This document shows, piece after piece, positions 14,695-22,542 of a stretch of DNA of 25,261 bases. The position numbers and the translations under genes are program-made. Source of the DNA: an uncultured Clostridia bacterium (GTDB lineage: Bacteria > Bacillota > Clostridia > Oscillospirales > Oscillospiraceae). The stretch's first letter is position 1; every line of letters begins with the position of its first letter. The notes under the pieces were generated by a model. The model ran no database searches, had not been told where the DNA came from, and saw nothing but the letters and a program-made list of their open reading frames with translations. The DNA is taken from the NCBI GenBank assembly GCA_937892865.1, contig CALBJG010000172.1, forward strand, positions 1 to 25,261, in the 5' to 3' direction.

Positions 14695-16974
14695 ATGCGA
14701 GACGAACCTAAATTTGGTATCCAAACGGAGCAGTATGATATATCCTATCCGCAATATTATGACATTACTAAAAAATACGGTTGTTTTTCTGAAGACGGTG
14801 CAAAGTACACTGTAACAGACAAGAATACGCCACGGCAGTGGTACAGCGTTATGGTAAATCCCAATTTTGCATCTATTATGACCAACGATGGCTATGGCGT
14901 GATCGGTTATAAGTCATTTTATCTTCGCTTTACAAAGTTTTTCAGTAAAACGGACTATATGATCCGGCAGTTGAACGGTAAACGCAGGATCATTATTAAG
15001 AAAGCAGATGGTAAATCCTTTGATTTGATTGAAGATAGCCTGGATTTACAATTTGAAGTAAAACCCGGTTGCTGCAAGTTTTCCGGATCTGTTGAAAACA
15101 TCAAATTTGAGATCCTTATGTTTGTACCAGAAGAAGATCCTATTGAATGTACGCGGGTGACATTAAGTGGCTTGACCGGTGACCAATGGTCAATACATAC
15201 TGTACAAGACTGGTCTATTACATGCGCCCTTCCCAATGCTCGGGAATACGCAATGACGATGATGACAGAAGCGAACAAAGTCATTATGACCGGTAAAAAC
15301 GTGCACACATTTGGTGATTTGTACGGTTTTACTGCGCAAAAAGGCATCACCGGAAAAATGGAAACCTATGAGGAAACAGTGAATGCTGACAACACCAAAA
15401 CCCAACGGTTTTATCGCGTAACAACAAGTAAACCTCTACAGAAAAATTCAGACGGGATATATGTAGAGTATCTCTACACCGGCGTTACCGACAGTTCTTA
15501 TGCAAGTCTGGCAGAGCGTTATCTTTCCTCTAATGAATACGATCATCAGTATTCAATTTTGAGCAACAAATGGGAACAAATTATTCAGCGAAATTATTGT
15601 CAACTACCCGATAAAAACCTTCAAAACTTTCTGAACGTATGGTTAAAAAATCAAGTACATGTTACAAGTTTATATAATCGTTTCGGAAGAATGGGATACC
15701 GGGATATCTTACAGGATTGCTGGGGCGCATTATATGTTGACCCGGCATTGACAAAACGTCATATTTATGAAGCCTGCGCGCGAATGTATCAAGACGGACG
15801 ATGTCCCAGACAGTTTGATCTTTACAGCGATGTGTTTGATATTCGTGACTTTGCGGATTCACCCGTTTGGATGCCTATTGCGCTCAATTATTACTTAAAA
15901 GAGACGGGCGATTTTGCGTTCCTTGATGAATCGGTAGGTTATTATGCATGTGATGAAATCACAACTGTCCGTGAGCACGTAGAAAGATCACTGAACTATT
16001 TATTTGGCAGCCGCGGTAAGAATGGTCTTGTTCTTATGCGTGGCGGAGATTGGCTTGACGGACTTGAGGGCATTAATAAATTAGGAGAGGCAACGAGTGT
16101 TTGGCTTACGATCGCCGCTTATCACGCGCAAAACCTCATGGCCGAAATTTATGATCAGATCAATGATCATAAATTTGCAGAATTAATGCGGGTAAGAAGC
16201 GAAGAATACAAACACTATGTCAATTCCGTTGGATGGAATGGAAAGTGGTATTCCTATGCGATCATCAATGATGATGAGATCATTGGCGGTCCGGATTGTC
16301 TGGAAGGCAAAATCTTTCTGAACCCCCAAACATGGGCGATCTTTACCGGCATTGCAGACAATGATAAATATGACAAATTGATGCGCGCGATCAATGTCTA
16401 TTTAACAACACCGGTCGGTCCATTGCTTATGGCGCCGCCATATGTTGCCACAGGACATCGGTACGGACGGTTGCAAAAACAGCGTCCCGGAACATTTGCC
16501 AACAGCGCAGTATACTTGCATGCCGCTTCGTTTAAAATCTTTGCCGATGTAAAGCGCGGCGCTTTTAATGAAGCGTATGACACCTTTATGCGCATCATCC
16601 CTAACCATATTGATAATCCCGATTCCAGACGAACAAACGAGCCGTATGCCGTGGGAAATGTCCATTATGGCACGGCCCACCAATGCACGGGACTTAACTT
16701 GTACTCCTGGTTCAGCGCAACACCTGCTTGGTTGATCCACGGCGGTTTTGAAGAGATCCTCGGTATCCACCCTGAATTCAATGGTCTTCGGATCTGCGCG
16801 CCGGATATCGATGGTTGGGATTCGTTCCGTGTTGAAAGAACATACCGCAATACAAAATATAATATCTCATTTACCAGAACCGGCAATAAAGCGATTTATA
16901 TTGATAAACAGTTGATTGAAGGAAATATCGTATATTCAGAAAAGCCGGAAGTAGCAGTTGAAGTAACATTTTAA
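14695..16974 (+). CDS. GH94-type glycoside phosphorylase (cellobiose/chitobiose phosphorylase-like)
   Basis: The 759-residue protein has the layout of GH94 phosphorylases, which split beta-linked disaccharides with inorganic phosphate. An N-terminal beta-sandwich (about 1-270, YGCFSEDG...TPRQWYSVM) precedes an (alpha/alpha)6 barrel. Matching motifs are QDCWGALYVDP, DGRCPRQF, GGDWLDGL (D452 and D455; usual family form DWND, the general-acid site), RPGTFANSAVYLHA, NEPYAVGNVHYG and a C-terminal LGIHPEFNGLRI. There is no signal peptide, so it acts in the cytoplasm. The substrate cannot be assigned: DWLD replaces DWND, and no sugar transporter or hydrolase lies nearby. ATG 14695 has AAGGAG eight bases upstream; the frame is open to 14602 but without an SD. 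With its own promoter and terminator it is a single-gene unit between ftsK and spoIIIA. Confidence 0.85.
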   Translation: MRDEPKFGIQTEQYDISYPQYYDITKKYGCFSEDGAKYTVTDKNTPRQWYSVMVNPNFASIMTNDGYGVIGYKSFYLRFTKFFSKTDYMIRQLNGKRRIIIKKADGKSFDLIEDSLDLQFEVKPGCCKFSGSVENIKFEILMFVPEEDPIECTRVTLSGLTGDQWSIHTVQDWSITCALPNAREYAMTMMTEANKVIMTGKNVHTFGDLYGFTAQKGITGKMETYEETVNADNTKTQRFYRVTTSKPLQKNSDGIYVEYLYTGVTDSSYASLAERYLSSNEYDHQYSILSNKWEQIIQRNYCQLPDKNLQNFLNVWLKNQVHVTSLYNRFGRMGYRDILQDCWGALYVDPALTKRHIYEACARMYQDGRCPRQFDLYSDVFDIRDFADSPVWMPIALNYYLKETGDFAFLDESVGYYACDEITTVREHVERSLNYLFGSRGKNGLVLMRGGDWLDGLEGINKLGEATSVWLTIAAYHAQNLMAEIYDQINDHKFAELMRVRSEEYKHYVNSVGWNGKWYSYAIINDDEIIGGPDCLEGKIFLNPQTWAIFTGIADNDKYDKLMRAINVYLTTPVGPLLMAPPYVATGHRYGRLQKQRPGTFANSAVYLHAASFKIFADVKRGAFNEAYDTFMRIIPNHIDNPDSRRTNEPYAVGNVHYGTAHQCTGLNLYSWFSATPAWLIHGGFEEILGIHPEFNGLRICAPDIDGWDSFRVERTYRNTKYNISFTRTGNKAIYIDKQLIEGNIVYSEKPEVAVEVTF

Positions 16975-16977
16975 TTT

Positions 16978-17010
16978 ATCCCCGCCAGTAATTGTGCTGG
17001 CGGGGATTTT
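16978..17010 (+). terminator. Rho-independent terminator after the GH94 gene
   Basis: An 11-bp stem (ATCCCCGCCAG, 16978-16988, with 16997-17007) and an 8-base loop are followed by TTT. It lies three bases past the stop codon and isolates the spoIIIA operon from upstream transcription. Confidence 0.9.
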
Positions 17011-17014
17011 GTAT

Positions 17015-17042
17015 GCATATCACTTGTAGACAAGCATATTAT
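17015..17042 (+). promoter_or_regulatory. Putative sigma-E promoter of the spoIIIA operon
   Basis: GCATATC (17015-17021) matches the Bacillus sigma-E -35 consensus KMATATT at 6 of 7 positions. After 13 bases comes CATATTAT (17035-17042), 6 of 8 to CATACAHT. spoIIIA is transcribed by sigma-E in B. subtilis, so the site is in the expected place, right after a terminator. One weakness is the short leader: the start would fall near 17049, next to the SD of spoIIIAA. Confidence 0.55.
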
Positions 17043-17060
17043 GAAACAGGAGTGATGCTT

Positions 17061-17918
17061 ATGAGTACCGCGTGGCAGGCTTATTTAAACTTGCTGCCTC
17101 AATGGTTAAGAGAACCGATCGACAAGCAGGGGAGAGATGCTTTAATTGAATTACGATTGCGCATTGCTCATCCGCCTGAATTATGTTTTAAGGCAAAATC
17201 AATATATTTGGATCGTTCCGTTACGCTAAGCGATATTCAATTTGTTATCAATGCAGCAACCAAATATTCCCCTTGGACATCATCAACTGTAAAATATGGG
17301 TTTATCACAGCTGAAGGCGGTCATAGAATTGGCGTATGTGGTGATACAGTATTGGACAGTTCCGGTTTGATCGCAACAATTCGCACGCCAAGTTCACTGA
17401 ATTTGCGTGTTGCAAGAGATATTACCGGAATTGCGGCTCAAATCGGTCATTATGATAAATCTATTTTGATCATTGGCAGACCGGGGTGCGGAAAAACAAC
17501 ACTTTTACGGGATTATATACGACAAAGGGCTGAGCAAGCAGCAGGAAGCGTATGTGTCATAGATGAACGAAGAGAGATTTTTCCACAAATTCGCGGAAAA
17601 AACTGTTTCTTTCCCGGAAAAAGAACCGATGTTCTGTCAGGCTGCGGAAAGGCGCACGGGATCGATAATTTACTTAGATGTATGAATCCGGACACCATAG
17701 CAGTTGATGAAATTACAGCAGAAGACGATTGCGACGCAATGATAAATGCCGGTTGGTGCGGCGTAAAGTTGATAGCGACGGCACATGCCGAAACAAAGCG
17801 TGACCTGTTATCTCGTCCAATCTACAAGCCGATTGTCAAATCCGGTATTTTTCAACTTTTGATCACAATGACGATGGACAATCATTGGCGTATGGAAAGG
17901 ATGGATCATATATGCTGA
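17061..17918 (+). CDS. spoIIIAA: Stage III sporulation protein AA (secretion-type ATPase)
   Basis: SpoIIIAA is the mother-cell ATPase proposed to power the SpoIIIA-SpoIIQ channel that keeps the forespore active after engulfment; it resembles type II/IV secretion ATPases. The 285-residue product has Walker A GRPGCGKTT (139-147), Walker B IAVDE (D216, E217) and the conserved TAHAET segment near residue 244. B. subtilis SpoIIIAA has about 307 residues. I choose ATG 17061 (MSTAWQ) because AGGAG (17048-17052) lies eight bases upstream; an ATG at 17055 is too close to it. The 3' end overlaps spoIIIAB by 7 bases. Confidence 0.95.
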   Translation: MSTAWQAYLNLLPQWLREPIDKQGRDALIELRLRIAHPPELCFKAKSIYLDRSVTLSDIQFVINAATKYSPWTSSTVKYGFITAEGGHRIGVCGDTVLDSSGLIATIRTPSSLNLRVARDITGIAAQIGHYDKSILIIGRPGCGKTTLLRDYIRQRAEQAAGSVCVIDERREIFPQIRGKNCFFPGKRTDVLSGCGKAHGIDNLLRCMNPDTIAVDEITAEDDCDAMINAGWCGVKLIATAHAETKRDLLSRPIYKPIVKSGIFQLLITMTMDNHWRMERMDHIC

Positions 17919-18421
17919 AAATCATTGGTGTCATATTGATTGTTCTTTCCTGCGGAATCCTCGGTTTTCAAATCTCAGCTGCTTATATTTATGAAGTTTC
18001 ATTATTCAGAAAACTGATTCGTGTCCTTGGATTGATGGAGAATATGCTTTTATACCAGTGCACACCGTTGCCGGAACTGTGTAGATTTGCTGCAAATGAG
18101 TCTTCCGGAAAATTAAGACAGATGTTTGAAAAATTCGCTTCAAGTTTAGATATGCAGATATCACCTAATGTCAGCGAATGTATGGAGAACGTTCTTTCTG
18201 ATACAGAAGGACTTTCCAAAAAATTTGTGGGTATTGTAAAAGACTTGGGAATGACCCTTGGAAAATTCGATGTTGATGGACAAGTCAACGGCATTCGCTC
18301 TGTAAGAAATAACTGTGAATCCATACTAAAAGAATTGGAAACTGATCAATCTATGCGGATCCGGAGTATAAAAACCATAGGAATCTGTGCCGGTGCCGCT
18401 ATTGCGATATTACTTGTGTAA
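17912..18421 (+). CDS. spoIIIAB: Stage III sporulation protein AB
   Basis: The 169-residue protein is close in length to B. subtilis SpoIIIAB (171). It has one N-terminal membrane helix (about 1-22), a cytoplasmic helical bundle typical of GspF/T2SS-F-like folds, and a C-terminal helix (about 150-169). LRQMFEKFA and LGKFDVDGQ match family blocks. It is thought to join the ATPase AA to the membrane platform. ATG 17912 is preceded by AAAGGA at 17896 and lies within the last codons of spoIIIAA, so translation is probably coupled. Confidence 0.93.
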   Translation: MLKIIGVILIVLSCGILGFQISAAYIYEVSLFRKLIRVLGLMENMLLYQCTPLPELCRFAANESSGKLRQMFEKFASSLDMQISPNVSECMENVLSDTEGLSKKFVGIVKDLGMTLGKFDVDGQVNGIRSVRNNCESILKELETDQSMRIRSIKTIGICAGAAIAILLV

Positions 18422-18424
18422 ATT

Positions 18425-18619
18425 ATGGAAATTGATTTAATTTTTAAGATCGCCGCAATCGGAATCATAATATCTATCTTAAACCAGGTATTGAGCCGTT
18501 CAGGCAGAGAAGAGCAGGCAACAATGACTGTACTGATCGGACTCGTAGTTGTATTGATGATCGTTGCGCAAAAAATTTCTGATTTATTTCAACTTGTAAA
18601 AACACTGTTTGAGTTCTAA
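18425..18619 (+). CDS. spoIIIAC: Stage III sporulation protein AC
   Basis: This 64-residue protein (68 in B. subtilis) has two membrane helices, about 5-20 and 33-52, joined by the conserved basic loop LSRSGREEQA. With SpoIIIAD it belongs to the membrane part of the SpoIIIA complex. It begins three bases after the spoIIIAB stop with no recognisable SD, so it probably depends on translational coupling. Its last base is the first base of the spoIIIAD start (TAATG). Confidence 0.94.
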   Translation: MEIDLIFKIAAIGIIISILNQVLSRSGREEQATMTVLIGLVVVLMIVAQKISDLFQLVKTLFEF

Positions 18620-19017
18620 TGGATGATTTTTTTCGAATTATTGCGATCGTGTTGGTCGTTATAATATTAGGGATTTTTTTAAAGAACACACGTTTTGAGA
18701 TATCCGCGCTCCTTGTGCTTGTCGCAAGTTGCATGGTTTTTCTGTTCGTTGCAGACAAATATATTTCACCGGTGTTTGAATTTGTGAATAATATTCGTTC
18801 TGTCAGCGGATTGAATTCAGAATTTGTCTTTATACTGATAAAATCTGCAGGAATTGGGCTCATCAGCGAAATTGTATCCTTACTTTGCGCGGACGCAGGT
18901 TTTGCAGCATTGGGAAAAGTAATAAAATTTACATCCGTATTTGTAATTCTGTGGTTATCCATCCCGCTATTAAACGAATTGATCGCTCTGATAGTTAAGG
19001 TACTGATATGCGAATGA
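18619..19017 (+). CDS. spoIIIAD: Stage III sporulation protein AD
   Basis: The 132-residue, four-helix membrane protein matches B. subtilis SpoIIIAD (133) almost exactly in length. Hallmarks are LKNTRFEISALLVL and the ISEIVSLLCADAGFAALGKVIK segment. Its start overlaps the spoIIIAC stop by one base, and its end overlaps spoIIIAE by 10 bases. It is part of the mother-cell membrane platform of the feeding channel. Confidence 0.94.
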   Translation: MDDFFRIIAIVLVVIILGIFLKNTRFEISALLVLVASCMVFLFVADKYISPVFEFVNNIRSVSGLNSEFVFILIKSAGIGLISEIVSLLCADAGFAALGKVIKFTSVFVILWLSIPLLNELIALIVKVLICE

Positions 19018-20054
19018 GACGAACACTCATATTTCTTATCATAATGATCCTTTTGCCGGTTTCTGTTTCTGCTACAGAATTTACAGCGCCTTCAGCGCCC
19101 AGCGATGTTCAGGAGTATATGCCGCCTGATACTGATAATTTTGCAGAAGGGCTTTGGTTCGTTATTCAAAATGCTACCGAAAAACTACAGCCTGAGATCG
19201 CTAACGCTTCCAAACAATGCGGTGTTTTGCTTATATGTGGGATCATATTATCCGTCTTTCATTCATTTGCCGAAGATCGATTGCATATTGTAGAAACCGT
19301 CGGGGTGGTAATCGCAGGTGTTGTGTTAACTGCAACATCGAAAACTCTGATCCAATTAGGCGCTGAAACCGCAAATGATTTGTCGAACTACGGCGCATTA
19401 TTGATGCCGGTCATGACTTCTGCTTTAGCTGCGCAAGGTGGCATCACGACATCAGCGTCACTATATGCGGCTACGACTGTGTTCAGCACGATTATAATGA
19501 AAGTTATAGTAAAAATCGTTATTCCTTTTACTTATATTTTCCTGGCGCTGTCGATAGCAGGAAATGCTATAGAGGAGGGTATCATCGACAAGATGAAATC
19601 CGGTGTAAAATGGCTGATCAGTTGGATTTTAAAAACACTTTTATATGTCTTTACGGGGTATATCACCTTGACCGGTGTATTAAGCGGTACAGTCGATGCA
19701 TCGGCACTGAAAGCGGCTAAATTAACTATTTCCGGCGCGGTACCGGTTATAGGCGGTATTCTGTCTGATGCATCGGAATCAATACTTGTCAGCGCCGGTC
19801 TTATGAAGAATTCAGCAGGTATATACGGAATTTTTGCTGTATTGGCAATTTGTGTTCATCCATTTTTACAAACCGCTGTCCAGTATTGTTTGCTAAAGTT
19901 TACAGCATTTGGTGCAGGATTGGTTGGCACAAATAAATTCAGTAAAGTGATTGCAGACTTTTCAACAGCAATGGGGTTTATTCTGGCAGTGATCGGCGCT
20001 GTTTGCTTGATGCTGCTGATCAGTGTAACATGTTTTATGAAAGGCATTGCATAA
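19008..20054 (+). CDS. spoIIIAE: Stage III sporulation protein AE
   Basis: SpoIIIAE is the largest membrane component of the SpoIIIA complex. The 348-residue product has an N-terminal signal-like helix (about 5-22, ending VSVSATE), a short extracytoplasmic segment and about seven membrane helices from residue 70 on. Conserved blocks include LLMPVMTSALAAQGG and VSAGLMKNSAGIYG. The start at ATG 19008 has AAGG at 18997-19000; a second in-frame ATG at 19014 overlaps the spoIIIAD stop and lies too far from that SD. The TAATG junction with spoIIIAF implies coupled translation. Confidence 0.94.
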   Translation: MRMRRTLIFLIIMILLPVSVSATEFTAPSAPSDVQEYMPPDTDNFAEGLWFVIQNATEKLQPEIANASKQCGVLLICGIILSVFHSFAEDRLHIVETVGVVIAGVVLTATSKTLIQLGAETANDLSNYGALLMPVMTSALAAQGGITTSASLYAATTVFSTIIMKVIVKIVIPFTYIFLALSIAGNAIEEGIIDKMKSGVKWLISWILKTLLYVFTGYITLTGVLSGTVDASALKAAKLTISGAVPVIGGILSDASESILVSAGLMKNSAGIYGIFAVLAICVHPFLQTAVQYCLLKFTAFGAGLVGTNKFSKVIADFSTAMGFILAVIGAVCLMLLISVTCFMKGIA

Positions 20055-20524
20055 TGGATACACTATATCGATATATATTAACTATCATTTCAGCAACACT
20101 TGTCTGCACAGTTGTCCTTGCCTTTTTAGATAAGAAGAATCCATTATATAACGTTATTAAATTTCTCATCGGCGTATTTCTGACAGTGACTTTGATAACA
20201 CCTTTACAAAACCACAATTTGATCGATTTTTCGAATTTCCTACCCCTATCAAATCATGATGCAAATATGTATGTGCAATCCGGAAAAGAATATTCTGACA
20301 AGGAAAAAGAAACGTTCATAACCGAACAAGTAAGAGCATATATTTTGGACAGAGCAAAAGAATTGAATACCGAAATTTCAGTAGATATGGAATTAAAACA
20401 GGATCTTTCCGGTCCGGAGGTGATATACATTGCAGGGAATGTTTCTCCATATAAAAAAGAAAAACTGCAAAATATGATCGAGCGTGATTTTGGCGTAACA
20501 AAGGAGAACCAAATATGGCGATAA
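20054..20524 (+). CDS. spoIIIAF: Stage III sporulation protein AF
   Basis: The 156-residue protein begins with two membrane helices (about 7-25 and 33-52), then the typical LITPL turn and an extracytoplasmic domain of about 100 residues. In structures of this family that domain has a ring-building motif fold. The product is somewhat shorter than B. subtilis SpoIIIAF (about 206). The true start is the ATG at 20054, which overlaps the spoIIIAE stop and has AAGG nine bases upstream; the longer open frame from 20003 lies inside spoIIIAE. Confidence 0.92.
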   Translation: MDTLYRYILTIISATLVCTVVLAFLDKKNPLYNVIKFLIGVFLTVTLITPLQNHNLIDFSNFLPLSNHDANMYVQSGKEYSDKEKETFITEQVRAYILDRAKELNTEISVDMELKQDLSGPEVIYIAGNVSPYKKEKLQNMIERDFGVTKENQIWR

Positions 20525-21024
20525 GCGCAATCATTACTACATTAAAAAACTTTATAATGAAATATAAATATCCATTGATCGCGTTATCATTGGGAGTCGT
20601 TATTCTTACTATACCAAATCTGTTTGAATCACAGCAAACCGGGGAAAAATATCTACCGGCAACCGAAATAACTGAAACCGATATTTGTAATCGGATCAAA
20701 GAAATCCTATCGAATGTGGCGGGAGTAGGGAAGGTAGATGTTATGATCAGCATCGACAAAGGGGAGATGCATATCTACCAAACCGATGACAGAATCAGCC
20801 AAAGCGCAGAAAGTACAACAACACAGATCGAAACGGTTATGATCACAGATGCGCAACGGGATCAAAGCGGACTTATCAAACAAATCATACCCGAAGCTTA
20901 TCGTGGCGCGATCATTGTTTGCGATGGCGCAGACAGCCCAACAGTACGCTTTGCGGTTATAGACGCCGTGTCTAAAATTACAGGTCTTAATTCGAATCAA
21001 ATATCTATAATGAAAATGAAATAA
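20515..21024 (+). CDS. spoIIIAG: Stage III sporulation protein AG
   Basis: SpoIIIAG forms a large ring in the space between mother cell and forespore. The 169-residue product has one membrane helix (about 20-40) and an extracytoplasmic ring-building domain that starts at ICNRIKEILSNVAGVGKVDV and resumes at PEAYRGAIIVCDGA, with an insertion between the halves. This insertion corresponds to the beta-triangle region of the Bacillus protein, but the total length is well below the 229 residues of B. subtilis. It ends INQISIMKMK-like at the conserved C-terminus. SD AAGGAG (20501-20506) is clear; the gene overlaps spoIIIAF by 10 bases. Confidence 0.93.
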   Translation: MAISAIITTLKNFIMKYKYPLIALSLGVVILTIPNLFESQQTGEKYLPATEITETDICNRIKEILSNVAGVGKVDVMISIDKGEMHIYQTDDRISQSAESTTTQIETVMITDAQRDQSGLIKQIIPEAYRGAIIVCDGADSPTVRFAVIDAVSKITGLNSNQISIMKMK

Positions 21025-21044
21025 GAACAGGAGGTATACCCTAT

Positions 21045-21581
21045 ATGAAAACTTGGAAGAAAAATCTAATCGCTACTGCAGTATTATTGACCGTTTGTGG
21101 CGGTATCTATGTAAATTGGTTGTTCACGGAAAACAGAGCGGCTGCAAACCTGACGGATACATTGGATGCAGACAAGATCATTGCTACAGATTCCACAGCA
21201 AACAATGTGGATATTTCTGATACGAATACGGTTACAGATTATTTTGCCGCTGTAAGACTTTCCAGGCAGCAGGCACGGGACAGTGCCGTTGGATTATTGC
21301 AGGAAGCAATGGCATACAGTGACAGCGCAGAGGCTGCTCAATCCAATGAACAGCTGGAAACCCTTGTAAATACAGCATTATGCGAAGCGCAAATTGAAAG
21401 TTTGGTGATTGCAAAAGGATACACCGACTGTGTTGCTTACATCAGCGACAATGGGATCTCCGTCGCTGTTGCAACAACGGAAGGCGGTTTGCAGTCAAGT
21501 GATGTTGCCGTTATCGCTGATATTGTTATGACGCAATCAGACTATGTCATGGACGATATTCATGTAATTGAAGTCAAATAG
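21045..21581 (+). CDS. spoIIIAH: Stage III sporulation protein AH
   Basis: SpoIIIAH binds forespore SpoIIQ across the intermembrane space and completes the channel. The 178-residue protein has an N-terminal membrane anchor (about 7-25), a low-complexity Asp/Thr/Ala linker (about 30-62) and a YscJ/FliF-like ring-building domain starting near YFAAVRLSRQQARDSA. It is shorter than B. subtilis SpoIIIAH (218), mostly in the linker. SD AGGAGGT (21029-21035) precedes the ATG. It is the last gene of the operon and is followed by a strong terminator; SpoIIQ is not encoded in this window. Confidence 0.94.
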   Translation: MKTWKKNLIATAVLLTVCGGIYVNWLFTENRAAANLTDTLDADKIIATDSTANNVDISDTNTVTDYFAAVRLSRQQARDSAVGLLQEAMAYSDSAEAAQSNEQLETLVNTALCEAQIESLVIAKGYTDCVAYISDNGISVAVATTEGGLQSSDVAVIADIVMTQSDYVMDDIHVIEVK

Positions 21582-21585
21582 TAAC

Positions 21586-21620
21586 CACCCCAAAGGTTTA
21601 TGCCTTTGGGGTGTAATTTT
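21586..21620 (+). terminator. Rho-independent terminator after spoIIIAH
   Basis: A perfect 11-bp stem (CACCCCAAAGG, 21586-21596, with 21603-21613) and a 6-base loop are followed by TAATTTT. It closes the spoIIIA operon. Confidence 0.9.
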
Positions 21621-21634
21621 AAGATGAAAAACAG

Positions 21635-21662
21635 TTGTAATTTTTACGATTTGTGATACAAT
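21635..21662 (+). promoter_or_regulatory. Extended -10 promoter for the asp23-nusB-xse block
   Basis: TTGTAA (21635-21640) and TACAAT (21657-21662) are 16 bases apart, and TGA directly before the -10 makes it an extended -10 element. It lies between the spoIIIA terminator and the Asp23 gene, so the downstream block is separate from the sporulation operon and probably vegetative. Confidence 0.7.
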
Positions 21663-21704
21663 AGAGAAAATAGTACGTTAAAAACTAATCTGGGAGGAAT
21701 TCAT

Positions 21705-22070
21705 ATGGCAGAGAATAAACAGTATGTAACGCAAACGCAGGAGAACGGCAGTGTTATGATCTCCGAAGATGTTATTACCACTATCATCGCCCACGCCGTT
21801 AAGGATGTGGAAGGCGTTGTGGAATTGAGCGGTAAACCCGGTGCTGATATTATTGAACTGATCGGTAAGAAAAACTGGGGCAAAGGAACTAAGGTCGTTA
21901 TCGGCCCTGATAATGAATTAACAGTAGATTGCAACATTAATGTTGCTTACGGGCAAAGCATCGTAACCGTTGCTGCCGCCGTTCAGGAGGCCGTTGCTTC
22001 TGCACTCGAGTCTATGGCTGCTGTTAAAGTGATTGCCGTGAATGTGAATGTCTGCGGCATTGTCCGTTAA
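21705..22070 (+). CDS. Asp23/Gls24 family envelope stress protein (YqhY-like)
   Basis: The 121-residue protein is a single Asp23 domain. Hallmarks are ISEDVITTIIAHAVKDVEGV near the N-terminus and INVAYGQSIVTVAAAVQEAV in the second half, ending in VNVNVCGI. Family members are abundant cytoplasmic or membrane-associated proteins linked to alkaline or envelope stress. The B. subtilis relative next to nusB, YqhY, is linked to control of acetyl-CoA carboxylase and lies beside accB and accC; those genes are absent here. The ATG has a GGGAGGA SD. nusB starts 13 bases after the stop. Confidence 0.92.
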   Translation: MAENKQYVTQTQENGSVMISEDVITTIIAHAVKDVEGVVELSGKPGADIIELIGKKNWGKGTKVVIGPDNELTVDCNINVAYGQSIVTVAAAVQEAVASALESMAAVKVIAVNVNVCGIVR

Positions 22071-22083
22071 TTGAGGTTATAAT

Positions 22084-22542
22084 ATGACAAGAGCTAACGC
22101 CAGGGAACTGGCAGTACATCTTATTTACGGAAATAGTTTTACCGATGAAGAGCCTGCGGATTTAATCGCAAATCGCTTGGATAAAGAGTACTATTCTTTG
22201 TTGGCAAATGATAACCAAGTGTATTCTGATCGCCCCAGCAAGAGTCAGATGTCTTATATTGACACGGTTGTTTCCGGCGTTGCAAATCGTATCGATGAAC
22301 TGAATGAACATATTCAGAAGTATTCGATTGGATGGGATATCAGCCGTATTTCCAGATTGGCACGATCAATTATGCAGTTGGCAATTTTTGAGATATTATT
22401 TGTGGAAGATGTCCCCACAGGAGTTGCTATTTCCGAGGCTGTCCGGATTGCTAAACTTTATGACGGCGATGATACCGGTGCATTTGTGAACGGTATTTTG
22501 GGAGCCTTTGCTAAAAATCTGCCTACTGAGGTGATTGGATGA
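22084..22542 (+). CDS. nusB: Transcription antitermination factor NusB
   Basis: NusB with NusE (S10) binds boxA RNA and promotes antitermination of rRNA operons. The 152-residue product is all-helical and of normal length. It opens with RANARELAVHLIY (family form RExALQxLY) and has the conserved C-terminal block LARSIMQLAIFEILF, VPTGVAISEAVRIAKLYDGDD and FVNGILGAFAK. SD GAGGT lies six bases before the ATG. The stop overlaps the next start (ATGA), so translation is coupled to the TsaD-like gene. Confidence 0.96.
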   Translation: MTRANARELAVHLIYGNSFTDEEPADLIANRLDKEYYSLLANDNQVYSDRPSKSQMSYIDTVVSGVANRIDELNEHIQKYSIGWDISRISRLARSIMQLAIFEILFVEDVPTGVAISEAVRIAKLYDGDDTGAFVNGILGAFAKNLPTEVIG

